DNA of 64,000 nt from Oceanirhabdus sp942490885 (lineage in GTDB: Bacteria; Bacillota; Clostridia; Clostridiales; Clostridiaceae): NCBI GenBank assembly GCA_942490885.1, contig CALNYT010000002.1, positions 5,208,001 to 5,272,000 on the forward strand, read 5' to 3'. This document shows positions 27,777-41,438 of this stretch, piece after piece. The notes under the pieces were generated by a model. That model was given only the letters and a program-made list of their open reading frames with translations, searched no databases and was not told where the DNA came from. The number at the start of each line of letters is the position of its first letter. Position 1 is the first letter of the stretch. The translations under genes and the position numbers were made by a program.

Positions 27777-28943
27777 GTGAAGGACAAGAAGAAAATATGT
27801 AGCATAGCACTTATTTTTGCAATAATGACGTCAATAGCATTAATTGAGAATTTTAAAGGTGTCTTTATACCATTATTCAAAGATAATCTTGGGATTACAG
27901 ATACTGGTGTTGGATTTATTAATGGATTAGGTACTTTTGCATATCTGATATTTAGCTTCATAGGAAGTATATTATGTCAGAAATATGGGCAAAAGAAAGT
28001 ATTTATTTTAGGATTAATGACAATGATAATATCATTAGTATTACTTAAGGTAACTGGAGATAAATATACACTATACTTTAGTATGTTTGTTTTAAATACT
28101 AGTTTGGCTTTAACAAGTATAGCTATAAATACAATTGTTCCATTAATATCAATAGGATTTCAAGCAATTTTAATGAATTTAACACATCTTTGTTATGGTT
28201 TAGGAGCATCATCGGCCCAAGTTATCGGAGCTAAGATGTTGGTTAATGATGTTACATGGAGAAATATATATTTTTATTCAAGTATAATTTTCATTATACT
28301 TATAATATTTTTATTCAAAACTGATTTACCAAGGGCTGAAAAGGTTAATAATAAAGAAGGTAAGAAAAAATATTCTAAAAACGAGCTGTTCATAATAATT
28401 TGCCTTATATTTGCATTAGGGTTTTATGTTTTTTCAGAATTAGAAACTGGAAGCTGGTTTATTAATTATCTTACACAAAACTATGAATTTTCAATTAAAA
28501 AGAGTTGTAATTACATGTCTATATTCTTTTTAATGCTCACAATAGGAAGGTTAGTTGGTGGTTTTGTAGTTGAAAAAATTGGTTATTTAAAAAGTATTAT
28601 GATTTATATGGCATGTGCTATTGGATTATATTTTACTGGAATTATACTTGGAGATAAATTTTTAATATTGGTTTCAATCTCAGGTTTTTTCTATTCAATT
28701 GTTTATCCTACAGTTATTGTAGTAATAAGTAATCTTTTCAAGGAAAAATCTTCAGCTGTTATTGGGCTTGTTATTACAGCATCATCTGGAGTTAAAATGA
28801 TGTTAAGTTTTGGATTTGGTAAATTAAATGATATAATTGGTTCATATAATGCTTTTTATTTCATACCATTAGGTTTAATGATTAGTTTAGCATTTATAAT
28901 ACTTGTAAACGTAAGAACATCTTATTTAATTAGGGAGAATTAA
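27777..28943 (+). CDS. Major facilitator superfamily transporter
   Basis: 388 residues, about 12 membrane helices. GTG start with an excellent TAGGAGGAG upstream. The loop after helix 2 has QKYGQKKVFILG, an MFS motif-A-like sequence, repeated in the second half as VEKIGYLKSIM. It resembles sugar/fucose-permease-like exporters, but the substrate is unknown. A TATAAT at 27743-27748 may be its -10 box. The stop lies one base from the next gene, so it is co-expressed with a GNAT protein. Confidence 0.88.
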   Translation: MKDKKKICSIALIFAIMTSIALIENFKGVFIPLFKDNLGITDTGVGFINGLGTFAYLIFSFIGSILCQKYGQKKVFILGLMTMIISLVLLKVTGDKYTLYFSMFVLNTSLALTSIAINTIVPLISIGFQAILMNLTHLCYGLGASSAQVIGAKMLVNDVTWRNIYFYSSIIFIILIIFLFKTDLPRAEKVNNKEGKKKYSKNELFIIICLIFALGFYVFSELETGSWFINYLTQNYEFSIKKSCNYMSIFFLMLTIGRLVGGFVVEKIGYLKSIMIYMACAIGLYFTGIILGDKFLILVSISGFFYSIVYPTVIVVISNLFKEKSSAVIGLVITASSGVKMMLSFGFGKLNDIIGSYNAFYFIPLGLMISLAFIILVNVRTSYLIREN

Positions 28944-28944
28944 T

Positions 28945-29889
28945 ATGATTAAAGGAAAAGCTATAATAATAGAAGATTTAGGCGGTCAAAAAAAAGAAAG
29001 TATAATAAAAAATAAGCACGGCATAAATATAGGAATAGTAAGAAAGCTTGATTTAAACAAAGAAGACAAGATTGCTATAATTAGGATAAGAGTATTTAAA
29101 GAAGACGAAAGAAAAAGATTATTAGATGAAATAATTGATCTAATATCAGAGTATGTATTTGAAGACTTAGGATTTAACAAATTATCATTGATTGTTAATC
29201 CGGATACGGACATAGTAACACTTTTAAATCATGGCTTTGCATTAGAAGGTATTTTAGAAGAGGCTTATCAAGCTAATGGAAATATATATAATCAATTAAT
29301 TTTTGGAATCAATAGCTTTTGTTATGAAGAAGGTCTAACGAAGAGAAGATTTACCATAGCAGGACCTAGAATAGAGTTAAAACTGTTAACTCCTGAGATT
29401 ACTGATGAGTATACAGATTACTGTATAAAAAATAAAGAGCATTTAGCACCATTTGAACCACTTAGAGATGCTGACTATTTTACTATAGAAGCTCAGAGAG
29501 AAATTCTTATAGATGATTATGTAGGATATTTAAATGGAAAGAGTGTACCATTTGGTATATTTTTAGATGATGAGTTTATAGGAAGAATAAAAATATCTAA
29601 TATTATTTATGGAGTGTTCAAGAGTGCAAGTATAGGATACTCAATAGATGCTGATTATCAAGGATATGGGTATATGCAAGAGGCTGTAAATTTAATACTT
29701 AGATACGCATTTAGAGATTTAGAATTGAATAGAGTAGAGGCTTCAGCATTAACCGATAATATTAAATCTCAAAGAGTTTTAGAAAAATGTAAGTTTGAAA
29801 AGTTAGGAATTAATAAAAATTATTTATTTATTGATGGTGAATGGAGAGATCATGCTACATATTATGTAACTAAAAATATGTATGAATAA
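28945..29889 (+). CDS. Two-domain GNAT N-acetyltransferase
   Basis: 314 residues. The C-terminal domain (about 140-314) is a RimJ/RimL-type GNAT with RIELKLLTPEITDEY, a YQGYGYMQEAV acetyl-CoA loop and NIKSQRVLEKCKFEK. The N-terminal third looks like a partial GNAT fold (LGFNKLSLIVNPD, LLNHGFALEG) lacking a clear CoA loop. It probably acetylates a protein N-terminus, amino acid or antibiotic-like small molecule. Coupling to the MFS gene suggests modification and transport of the same compound; that is inference. Confidence 0.85.
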   Translation: MIKGKAIIIEDLGGQKKESIIKNKHGINIGIVRKLDLNKEDKIAIIRIRVFKEDERKRLLDEIIDLISEYVFEDLGFNKLSLIVNPDTDIVTLLNHGFALEGILEEAYQANGNIYNQLIFGINSFCYEEGLTKRRFTIAGPRIELKLLTPEITDEYTDYCIKNKEHLAPFEPLRDADYFTIEAQREILIDDYVGYLNGKSVPFGIFLDDEFIGRIKISNIIYGVFKSASIGYSIDADYQGYGYMQEAVNLILRYAFRDLELNRVEASALTDNIKSQRVLEKCKFEKLGINKNYLFIDGEWRDHATYYVTKNMYE

Positions 29890-29948
29890 ATTAATTGTTA
29901 AAAGTGTATATAGCTTAAATAATACAAAAAATATAAAATTTTTAATAA

Positions 29949-29985
29949 AAAACCTTTCTTATATAATTTGAGAAAGGTTTTTTGT
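29949..29985 (+). terminator. Terminator after GNAT gene
   Basis: Eleven-base stem 29949-29959 with 29971-29981, then T. Confidence 0.88.
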
Positions 29986-30057
29986 ATAAGTTTTTCTAGA
30001 TAAACTAAAAATACTCTTATAAACTTCAATTAGTTAAATAAAAGAGTTTAAAAGGGT

Positions 30058-31212
30058 GTGGATAACATTAAAAAGTTGATACAGATGAGTATAGTAGGTA
30101 TTATTTTTTTTAGTGTAATTATATATATTGGTATATTATGTATGTATGAAAATATAAAAGAAGAGAGATACATTAATAAAAGTTCACAGAAGAGTGCAAG
30201 AGTAATTGATACCAATTATGATGTGATTGATGGAATTAAAAATATATTGGTTGTAGGAATAGATGATAGAGGTGGAGAAAAAATTACTAGAGCGGACTCT
30301 ATAATGCTTATAAGCATAGATAAGAATAGAGAAAAATTAAAGTTTACTTCAATAATGAGAGATGCATATGTTAAAATTCCTAATCATGACTATGACAAAA
30401 TCAATCATTCATATGCATTTGGAGGAGTGGAACTTTTAAGAAAGACTTTAGAAACAAATTATAATATACAAATTGATAATTATGTAGTTATTGATTTTAG
30501 TGGATTTAAAAATATAATTGACACAATAGGTGGAATCCCTATTGATATAAAAGAAAATGAAATCAAGGAACTTAATAGATGCATATATTTAGAGATAAAT
30601 GAGGACAATGAATTAAGTATAAATGAAAAAAAAGAAGCCAAAGAAAAAATAAAGTTAATTGAATCACCGGGACAACAAAAACTTAATGGATATCAAGCAT
30701 TGGCATATTCAAGAATAAGAAAAGTTGGGAAAGGATGTTATGATAGAACACAAAGACAGAGATATGTAGTAAACACATTGATTGAAGAATTGAAAGATAT
30801 ATCTCTTTTAAAATATCCATTTATTGCGAAAGATATTTTCCAATACATTGATGCTGATCTTAAGATAAATGATACTGTAAATGTTGCATATACTATATCA
30901 AAAATTCCTCTGGATAATGTGGAGCAATTATACATTCCAACTGATAAATTGAGTTACGGAACAATGTATAGAAATAAAGGATGGGTTCTCTTAAATGACA
31001 TAAATGAAAATAGTAAAGTTTTAAATGATTTTATTTTCTATAATGAAAAATATTGTGAAGATGAATATGAAAGATTTAATGTTAAAAAGAGCAGATATTG
31101 GCCTTTGAAATTAAATAAGAAGAAAAGAATAGAAATAATTAATAAAGAGGAAGATAACTCTATACTGAGAGATATAAACAAAGAGATTGAAGCTATTTTT
31201 GAAATGAACTAA
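30058..31212 (+). CDS. LytR-CpsA-Psr (LCP) family protein 1
   Basis: 384 residues with one N-terminal membrane anchor (about 8-28) and an extracytoplasmic LCP domain: NILVVGIDDRGGEKITRADSI-type strand with the catalytic Arg/Asp set, DKINHSYAFGG, and LNGYQALAYSRIRK. LCP enzymes ligate teichoic acid or capsule polymers to peptidoglycan. The start is doubtful: GTG 30058 overlaps its own AAAGGGTG site, and ATT at 30067 would be better spaced. It forms a tandem pair with the next gene. Confidence 0.88.
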   Translation: MDNIKKLIQMSIVGIIFFSVIIYIGILCMYENIKEERYINKSSQKSARVIDTNYDVIDGIKNILVVGIDDRGGEKITRADSIMLISIDKNREKLKFTSIMRDAYVKIPNHDYDKINHSYAFGGVELLRKTLETNYNIQIDNYVVIDFSGFKNIIDTIGGIPIDIKENEIKELNRCIYLEINEDNELSINEKKEAKEKIKLIESPGQQKLNGYQALAYSRIRKVGKGCYDRTQRQRYVVNTLIEELKDISLLKYPFIAKDIFQYIDADLKINDTVNVAYTISKIPLDNVEQLYIPTDKLSYGTMYRNKGWVLLNDINENSKVLNDFIFYNEKYCEDEYERFNVKKSRYWPLKLNKKKRIEIINKEEDNSILRDINKEIEAIFEMN

Positions 31213-31230
31213 TAAAAAAAGGATGATTAC

Positions 31231-32241
31231 ATGAAATATAGTAAAAGGATTTTAAGAGGATTAGTTATTATATTTGTAAGTGTACTAATAATTTCATATG
31301 GAATAATAGGTTTTCAGTATGGGAAAATAGTATTAAAAAAATCCAATAATACTTCTTTTGTGGAAGTTACAAAGGCAAAAAATGAAGATATTAAAAGAAT
31401 AGAGAAAAATTACGAAAGTACAAACCAAGATATCATGAATATATTGATAGTTGGATCAGATGCTAGAGAGGGAGATAACAAATCAAGATCAGATACTATA
31501 ATGATATTTTCTATAGATAAAGTAGATAATGAGATAAAACTTATATCTATTATGAGAGATACATATGCAAAAATACCAGGATATTCTGACCAAAAAATTA
31601 ATCATGCGTTTGCCTATGGTGGTGCCGATTTACTAAGAGAAACAGTTGAAGAGAATTTTAATGTAAATATTGATAAATATGTTGTACTTGATTTTGCAGC
31701 ATTTAAAGAAATTATAAATATTATAGGTGGAATTGATGTAGAGTTAAATGAAGATGAGATAGTAGATTTAAATAATTGTATGTATGGATTAAAAGAAAAA
31801 GAAATAGTAGAAGTAGTTAATACAGGAATGAATCATCTTAATGGAACTCAAGCATTAGCATATGCGAGAATGAGGCATACTGGAAAAGGAATATATGATA
31901 GAGGAAAAAGACAAAGGGAAATAGTCGGTATAACGATAGAGAAATCAAAAAAGTTATCATTGTTTAAATATCCAAGTATAGCTAAGGTTCTATTAAAATC
32001 AATTGAAACAGATGTATCATTTAATGAAGCACTAAAATTATCATACCTGATATATTCTTTTAAAAACATAAATATAAACCAGATGTTTATACCTCCTAAG
32101 GAATTAAGTAATAATATTTTGCTAGAACATAAAGGGTGGATAATTGACTATGATAAACCCGCAGTAGGGAAGATAATTAATGATTTCATATATAAAGATA
32201 TTGAATATAGTGATGAAAAAGTTAATAAAGAGGTCAAATAA
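31231..32241 (+). CDS. LytR-CpsA-Psr (LCP) family protein 2
   Basis: 336 residues; membrane anchor about residues 8-28, then LCP domain with NILIVGSDAREGDNKSRSDTI-like strand, QKINHAFAYGGADLLRETV and LNGTQALAYARMRHTGKGIYDRGKRQR. Clear paralogue of the gene 18 bases upstream, so a local duplication; the two may attach different polymers or act redundantly. ATG follows AAAGGATG. Confidence 0.92.
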   Translation: MKYSKRILRGLVIIFVSVLIISYGIIGFQYGKIVLKKSNNTSFVEVTKAKNEDIKRIEKNYESTNQDIMNILIVGSDAREGDNKSRSDTIMIFSIDKVDNEIKLISIMRDTYAKIPGYSDQKINHAFAYGGADLLRETVEENFNVNIDKYVVLDFAAFKEIINIIGGIDVELNEDEIVDLNNCMYGLKEKEIVEVVNTGMNHLNGTQALAYARMRHTGKGIYDRGKRQREIVGITIEKSKKLSLFKYPSIAKVLLKSIETDVSFNEALKLSYLIYSFKNININQMFIPPKELSNNILLEHKGWIIDYDKPAVGKIINDFIYKDIEYSDEKVNKEVK

Positions 32242-32272
32242 AAAGATTTGAATTGATTCAAATCTTTTTATT
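32240..32272 (+). terminator. Terminator after LCP pair
   Basis: AAAAAGATTTGAA arm pairs with TTCAAATCTTTTT (32257-32269). Confidence 0.85.
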
Positions 32273-32458
32273 TGAGTTTAAACAGTTAAACATACGATAT
32301 AAAGAGATAATTAAAGATATATTAAGTTAATTAAGATAACTTTTAAAATAAGAAGGGATATGACTTAAAAAGGGTGAAAACAGTAGTTGAGGTATCAAAA
32401 TGTATATGATATAGTATTTATAGGATAATATTTACAATAACTAAAAAGGGGTGAGCTA

Positions 32459-33082
32459 ATGAACACATGGTGGTCGAGTATACCGATGAATGAAAAGTTT
32501 TATTGGTATTTAGCTATACCGTTTACAGTAGTATTTCTAATTCAAATTGGAGCTCTATTATTAGGAATAGGAGAGAGCGGATTTGATTTTGAAGATGTTG
32601 GAATCGGTGAAGTAGATTCGGGAGGATTTGACTTTGATGGGGATGACATGATAGTTCCGTTAGGGAAGAGAGTAATAAATCTTAGAAATATAATATATTT
32701 CTTTACAATTTTCTCGTGGAGTGGGATTTTATTTACAAGAGATGGAAGAGGAATTATTACTACACTTATTTTAAGTATATCAGTAGCTTCAATAGTAGTA
32801 GCTATTTTGGTAGTAATATTATCATTACTTATGAAGGCAACTGCTAATGGACTAATGGATAAAAATAATGCCATTGGGCAAAAAGGAAAAGTATATCTTA
32901 AAATTCCAAAGAAAGGAGAGGGGGTTGGCTGTATAAACCTTATTATTCAAGGATCATTCAGAGAATTAGAAGCTGTGAGTGTGGATGATGAGATTAAAAC
33001 AGGTGAAGAAGTTGAAGTTATCGGGGTACAAGAAGATGGTTTATTACAAGTTAAAAAAATATTAGCATTGAAAGGGGAGTAA
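32459..33082 (+). CDS. NfeD/YuaF-like membrane protein (flotillin partner)
   Basis: 207 residues: a membrane helix (about 17-38), an acidic loop rich in Gly/Asp (ESGFDFEDVGIGEVDSG), two more helices (about 78-125), and a C-terminal OB-fold-like domain (140-207, AIGQKGKVYLKIPKKGEGVG). This matches B. subtilis YuaF, which precedes the flotillin gene yuaG. Stop is 3 bases before the flotillin start. It is the second NfeD-type gene in the window. Confidence 0.82.
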   Translation: MNTWWSSIPMNEKFYWYLAIPFTVVFLIQIGALLLGIGESGFDFEDVGIGEVDSGGFDFDGDDMIVPLGKRVINLRNIIYFFTIFSWSGILFTRDGRGIITTLILSISVASIVVAILVVILSLLMKATANGLMDKNNAIGQKGKVYLKIPKKGEGVGCINLIIQGSFRELEAVSVDDEIKTGEEVEVIGVQEDGLLQVKKILALKGE

Positions 33083-33085
33083 AAT

Positions 33086-34501
33086 ATGGGATTTATAATA
33101 GGAATATCAATAATAGTAGCAATATTATTTATCACAATAATTGCCTTCTTATCACGATATAAGAGGTGTCCATCAGATAAAATATTAGTTATCTATGGTA
33201 AGACAGGTAAAAATTTAGAAGGTGGAACAAGAACAGCTAAGTGTGTACATGGTGGCGCGGCATTTGTAATGCCAATTATTCAGAGTTATCACTTTTTAGA
33301 TCTTACACCTATGTCAATTGAGGTTAATCTAAAAAATGCATTAAGTAAACAGCACATTAGAGTTGACGTACCTTCAAGATTCACAGTTGGTATATCTGTA
33401 GAAGAAGGGGTTATGACTAATGCTGCAGAACGTTTATTAGGTCTTTCAATAAATCACATTCAAGATTTAGCTAAAGATATTATTTTTGGTCAGCTAAGAT
33501 TAGTTATTGCTACTATGGATATTGAAGAAATTAACTCAGATAGAGATAAGTTCTTAACAAATATCACTGATAACGTAGGAGCTGAATTGAAAAAGATAGG
33601 TTTAAAACTAATCAACGTTAATATTACAGATATTAATGATGAATCAGGGTATATTAATGCTCTTGGTAAAGAAGCTGCTGCAAAAGCTATAAATGATGCT
33701 AAGAAGAGTGTTGCTGAGAAGAACAGAGATGGTGCTATTGGTGAGGCTGAAGCTAAAAGAGAAGAAAGAATCAGAGTATCAAGTGCAAACTCTAAAGCAG
33801 TTGAAGGAGAGAACACTGCAAAAATTACAGTTGCTCAATCAGAGGCTGATAAGAGAATAAAAGAAGCAGAAGCAGAGAGAATGGCTGTTGCTGCAGAAAA
33901 GGTTCAAAGAGCAAAAGCTTTGGAAGAGGCATATGCTTCTGAGCAAAGTGCTGAAAGAGCTCGTGCTGAGAAAGAAAGAGCTACGTACCAGGCTGATGTC
34001 ATTGTTAGAGCAGAAGTAGAGAAGGAAAAAGTTCAAATTGAAGCAGAAGCTGAAGCTGAAAAAATTAGAAGAAGAGCAAAAGGTGAAGCTGATGCGATAT
34101 TATTCAAAATGGAAGCAGAAGCAAAAGGTGCTATGGAAATTCTATCAAAACAAGCTGAAGGTTTTGAAAAGCTTGTTAAGGCATCAGGAAATAACTCTCA
34201 AGATGCAGTAATGTTGATGATTGCAGATAGATTACCTGAGCTTGTTAAGTTACAAGTTGAGGCTATAAAGAATATTAAGATAGATAAAGTTACAGTTTGG
34301 GATAGTATGAATGCAAATGGTGATGGAGGATCAAATACTGCAAACTTCTTATCTGGAATGATGAAGTCAGTACCACCACTTCAGGATGTTTTTAGTCAAG
34401 CGGGATTAGAATTACCAGCATACTTCGCAGGCAAAAAGATTGATAAAGAAGAAACTATAAAAGTTGAAGCGGAAACAGTTACAGTTAAAGAGGATAAGTA
34501 A
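33086..34501 (+). CDS. floT: Flotillin family protein FloT/YuaG
   Basis: 471 residues. N-terminal membrane segment (about 3-24), SPFH/PHB domain (30-210), then a long Ala/Glu/Lys coiled coil with repeating EAEA and AERA motifs (210-370) and a tail with GLELPAYFAGKK. Flotillins multimerise at the inner membrane and assemble microdomains. It is distinct from the shorter FloA at 3341, so this organism has both types, as Bacillus does. GGGGAG precedes the ATG. Confidence 0.93.
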   Translation: MGFIIGISIIVAILFITIIAFLSRYKRCPSDKILVIYGKTGKNLEGGTRTAKCVHGGAAFVMPIIQSYHFLDLTPMSIEVNLKNALSKQHIRVDVPSRFTVGISVEEGVMTNAAERLLGLSINHIQDLAKDIIFGQLRLVIATMDIEEINSDRDKFLTNITDNVGAELKKIGLKLINVNITDINDESGYINALGKEAAAKAINDAKKSVAEKNRDGAIGEAEAKREERIRVSSANSKAVEGENTAKITVAQSEADKRIKEAEAERMAVAAEKVQRAKALEEAYASEQSAERARAEKERATYQADVIVRAEVEKEKVQIEAEAEAEKIRRRAKGEADAILFKMEAEAKGAMEILSKQAEGFEKLVKASGNNSQDAVMLMIADRLPELVKLQVEAIKNIKIDKVTVWDSMNANGDGGSNTANFLSGMMKSVPPLQDVFSQAGLELPAYFAGKKIDKEETIKVEAETVTVKEDK

Positions 34502-34516
34502 AGTAAGTTAGTTAAT

Positions 34517-34560
34517 TGCCTATGAGGATTAAAGCAGATTATACTCATAGGCATAATTTT
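34517..34560 (+). terminator. Terminator or attenuator between flotillin and DUF2500 genes
   Basis: TGCCTATGAG (34517-34526) pairs with CTCATAGGCA (34544-34553), followed by an AT-rich T run. The next gene has its own AGGAGGAG and may be partly uncoupled. Confidence 0.65.
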
Positions 34561-34578
34561 TAAATAGGAGGAGAAAGG

Positions 34579-34938
34579 ATGATTATGTTCAAGTTAATGT
34601 CTACATTAATTCCTTTAATAGTTATAGGTGGGTTTATATATGTTATTGTAAGAGGGATTTCAAACTATACAACAAATGCATCGCAACCTATTTTAACAGA
34701 GCATGTAAGAGTAATAGGAAAAAGAACCAATGTATCATCACATATGAACTCAAGTAATTCTAATATTAACAATAGAAGGACTTCAACAACTTATTATGTA
34801 GCTTTTGAAACAGATGCAGGTCAAAGGTTAGAATTAAGAATGAGTGGAAGTGAATATGGGATAATTATGGAAGGTGATACAGGTAACCTTATGTATCAAG
34901 GAGAATGGTTCAAGGGATTTGATAGAGATGTTTATTAG
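34579..34938 (+). CDS. DUF2500 family membrane-anchored protein
   Basis: 119 residues: one N-terminal helix (about 7-26), a Ser/Asn-rich loop, then TTYYVAFETDAGQRLELRMSGSEYGIIMEGDTGNL, typical of DUF2500. Function is unknown. TAGGAGGAG precedes the start. Its place after the flotillin gene and before a BI-1 gene suggests a membrane-related role but no more. Confidence 0.82.
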   Translation: MIMFKLMSTLIPLIVIGGFIYVIVRGISNYTTNASQPILTEHVRVIGKRTNVSSHMNSSNSNINNRRTSTTYYVAFETDAGQRLELRMSGSEYGIIMEGDTGNLMYQGEWFKGFDRDVY

Positions 34939-34976
34939 AATACTAACAAAAGTTCTAATTTTTTAAATTAATGTTA

Positions 34977-35003
34977 ATTAACCCTTAGAGGTTAATTTTT
35001 TTT
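34977..35003 (+). terminator. Terminator after DUF2500 gene
   Basis: ATTAACC (34977-34983) with GGTTAAT (34990-34996) and T-run. Confidence 0.75.
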
Positions 35004-35054
35004 ATTAGTTTTGTGTTATACTAATAAAAATATTTTAAATAGGAGGAAGAAGAG

Positions 35055-35112
35055 ATGTATAATGATGTAACTTATAAAAAAAAGTGAGAGTAACTTTATT
35101 AATAAGACTTTT
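35055..35112 (+). other. Frameshifted true N-terminus of the BI-1 family gene (A8 tract)
   Basis: AGGAGGAAGAG leads to ATG 35055, reading MYNDVTYKK, but after a run of eight A (35076-35083) the frame hits TGA at 35085. With seven A the frame continues SESNFINKTFMYMGVALL into the downstream ORF. The start region is thus intact but out of frame by one base. Confidence 0.75.
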
Positions 35113-35742
35113 ATGTATATGGGGGTTGCGCTTTTAATTACTTTTGTAACGGCGTTTATAACAGCAAATAGTCAAACTATGATTAATATTATTTATGGAA
35201 ATCCTAGTATACCTTTTGTTTTATTTGGAGCAGAGGTTTTAATGGTATTCGGCATAAGCAGAAGTTTAAATAAACTATCTCGTCAACAGATGTTAGGAAT
35301 GTTTTTAATATATTCAGTTTTAAATGGATTGACATTTAGTGCAGTATTTCTTATATACTCAGGTTATTCAATAGCAACAGTGTTTTTAGTTGCAGCAGCA
35401 ATGTTCTTCTGCAGCGCTATGGCTGGAGTTGCAACTAAAAAAGAGCTTTCTATGGTGGGAAGAATAGCAATTATGGGAGTTGTAGGACTTTTTGTAATGA
35501 ACATTGCTAGTTTTTTTATACCAGGTATTGCTTCAAACCCGTTATTTAATGTCATAGGAATAATAATTTTTTGTGCAATGACTGCTTATGATATGCAGAA
35601 GGTAAAGAAAATCCATAGAAGTTCATTTAATGGAGATCCAGAGATGGTTAATAAGTTAGCAATAATGGCAGCATTGAGTTTATATCTTGACTTCATTAAC
35701 ATATTTATTTATCTATTGAGATTAGTTGGTAGTAGAGATTAA
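35113..35742 (+). CDS. Bax inhibitor-1 (BI-1/YccA) family membrane protein, 5' end frameshifted
   Basis: 209 residues in the open frame, seven membrane helices, ending in the family's ALSLYLDFINIFIYLLRLVGSRD. The ATG at 35113 has no ribosome-binding site; the genuine start is almost certainly 35055, one base out of frame across an A8 run. BI-1 family proteins are pH-sensitive calcium-leak channels or FtsH-associated membrane proteins in bacteria. The gene may be a recent pseudogene, rescued by slippage at the A-tract, phase-variable, or affected by a sequence error. Confidence 0.82.
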   Translation: MYMGVALLITFVTAFITANSQTMINIIYGNPSIPFVLFGAEVLMVFGISRSLNKLSRQQMLGMFLIYSVLNGLTFSAVFLIYSGYSIATVFLVAAAMFFCSAMAGVATKKELSMVGRIAIMGVVGLFVMNIASFFIPGIASNPLFNVIGIIIFCAMTAYDMQKVKKIHRSSFNGDPEMVNKLAIMAALSLYLDFINIFIYLLRLVGSRD

Positions 35743-35756
35743 TAGAAGTTTAAGGG

Positions 35757-35781
35757 GAGCAGATTTTACTGCTCTTTTTTT
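35757..35781 (+). terminator. Terminator after BI-1 gene
   Basis: GAGCAG (35757-35762) with CTGCTC (35769-35774), then T-run. The following 35782-36068 is gene-free, with a 16-bp palindrome at 35955-35970. Confidence 0.8.
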
Positions 35782-36068
35782 GTTGAATAAATTTAGCAAG
35801 TTTCACGTTAGTAATTTAAGTTTTTCCCATATAAATATCAATTAAATGAGCATTTATAGCCTATCTTTATCAGTAAATAGTAAGATACTTTTCCTGGCGT
35901 ATCAATAGCATAAAAATTGAGTAAATAAGCGTAAATAATAAGAATGATAGTATAATCAATTTAAATTGATATTTTTAATACATGATAACGATAAATAAAG
36001 TGATAAGATATTACTTGTCGCTGCAACAGAGCGATGATGAATCACGAAAAAACGCTTCAAAAAAAGTG

Positions 36069-36097
36069 TTGACATGAAAAATGTCTAGTGATACAAT
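36069..36097 (+). promoter_or_regulatory. rrn2 core promoter
   Basis: TTGACA (36069-36074), 17 bases, TACAAT (36092-36097), identical in layout to rrn1. Confidence 0.9.
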
Positions 36098-36270
36098 AAA
36101 GAAGTCGCTTCTAGCGATGAATGTTCATTGAAAATTAAACAGAGTAAAGGAAATTGTATTATTTGTATAATGCAAGCCTTAAATTCCATGAGATATAAAA
36201 GAAACACACAGGTAGAAGAAATTTAATTTCTTCAAAAGCAAGCAAGTACTAGCTTGGGAAAAAAACTTTT

Positions 36271-37783
<1,513 letters not shown>

Positions 37784-38020
37784 TAGGGAGACCGCAGAAT
37801 GAAACATTTCTGCATAACGGAAAATAAGGTCCTGAACTCTGTTTAATTTTGAGTGAACGAAAGTTCCTCAATTATTTAAGACGAACTTGTGTTGGTCTTA
37901 AATAACTATGTTCTTTGAAAATTGCACAAAGTAAGATTAATATAAACATGTTTGTAGAATGAAAATTCTACAAGATAGGTATAAAACTAATTCATTGTAA
38001 AATGAATCAGCAATTTGTAA

Positions 38021-40920
<2,900 letters not shown>

Positions 40921-40958
40921 ACTTACTTTGTGCAATTTTGAAGGAACATTCCTTCTAA

Positions 40959-41075
40959 TCTGGTAACTATGGCATAGAGGCTACACACCTTCCCATTCCG
41001 AACAGGATTGTTAAGCTCTATAGCGCTGATGGTACTGCACTGGAGACGGTGTGGGAGAGTAAGACGTTGCCAGGT
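40959..41075 (+). rRNA. 5S ribosomal RNA, rrn2
   Basis: 117 nt, with the GGCATAGAGGCT / AAGCTCTATAGC helix version. Compared with rrn1, both strands of that helix changed together. Confidence 0.96.
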
Positions 41076-41082
41076 CTAATGA

Positions 41083-41157
<75 letters not shown>

Positions 41158-41162
41158 TTTAT

Positions 41163-41237
<75 letters not shown>

Positions 41238-41238
<1 letters not shown>

Positions 41239-41272
41239 AAGCTTAGATTTTATAATCTAAGCTTTTTTTTCG
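41238..41272 (+). terminator. rrn2-tRNA operon terminator
   Basis: Twelve-base perfect stem 41238-41249 with 41254-41265, then T-run. Confidence 0.93.
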
Positions 41273-41438
41273 TTTAAAATATATCAAAATCTAAAAAAAT
41301 ATCCTATAAGAACTATATATGTCGAGTATATAGAGCAAATATTTTAAAATGCAATCAAATTATGAAAATTTATGATATAATAATGGTGATACTTATAAAA
41401 TCGTATATAATAAATACTAGAAATTAAGGGGATGCACA

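Noticed and set aside
30057..30065. Single DnaA-box match TGTGGATAA at the start of an LCP gene
   Set aside because: An isolated match is expected by chance over 64 kb and it overlaps the coding start.
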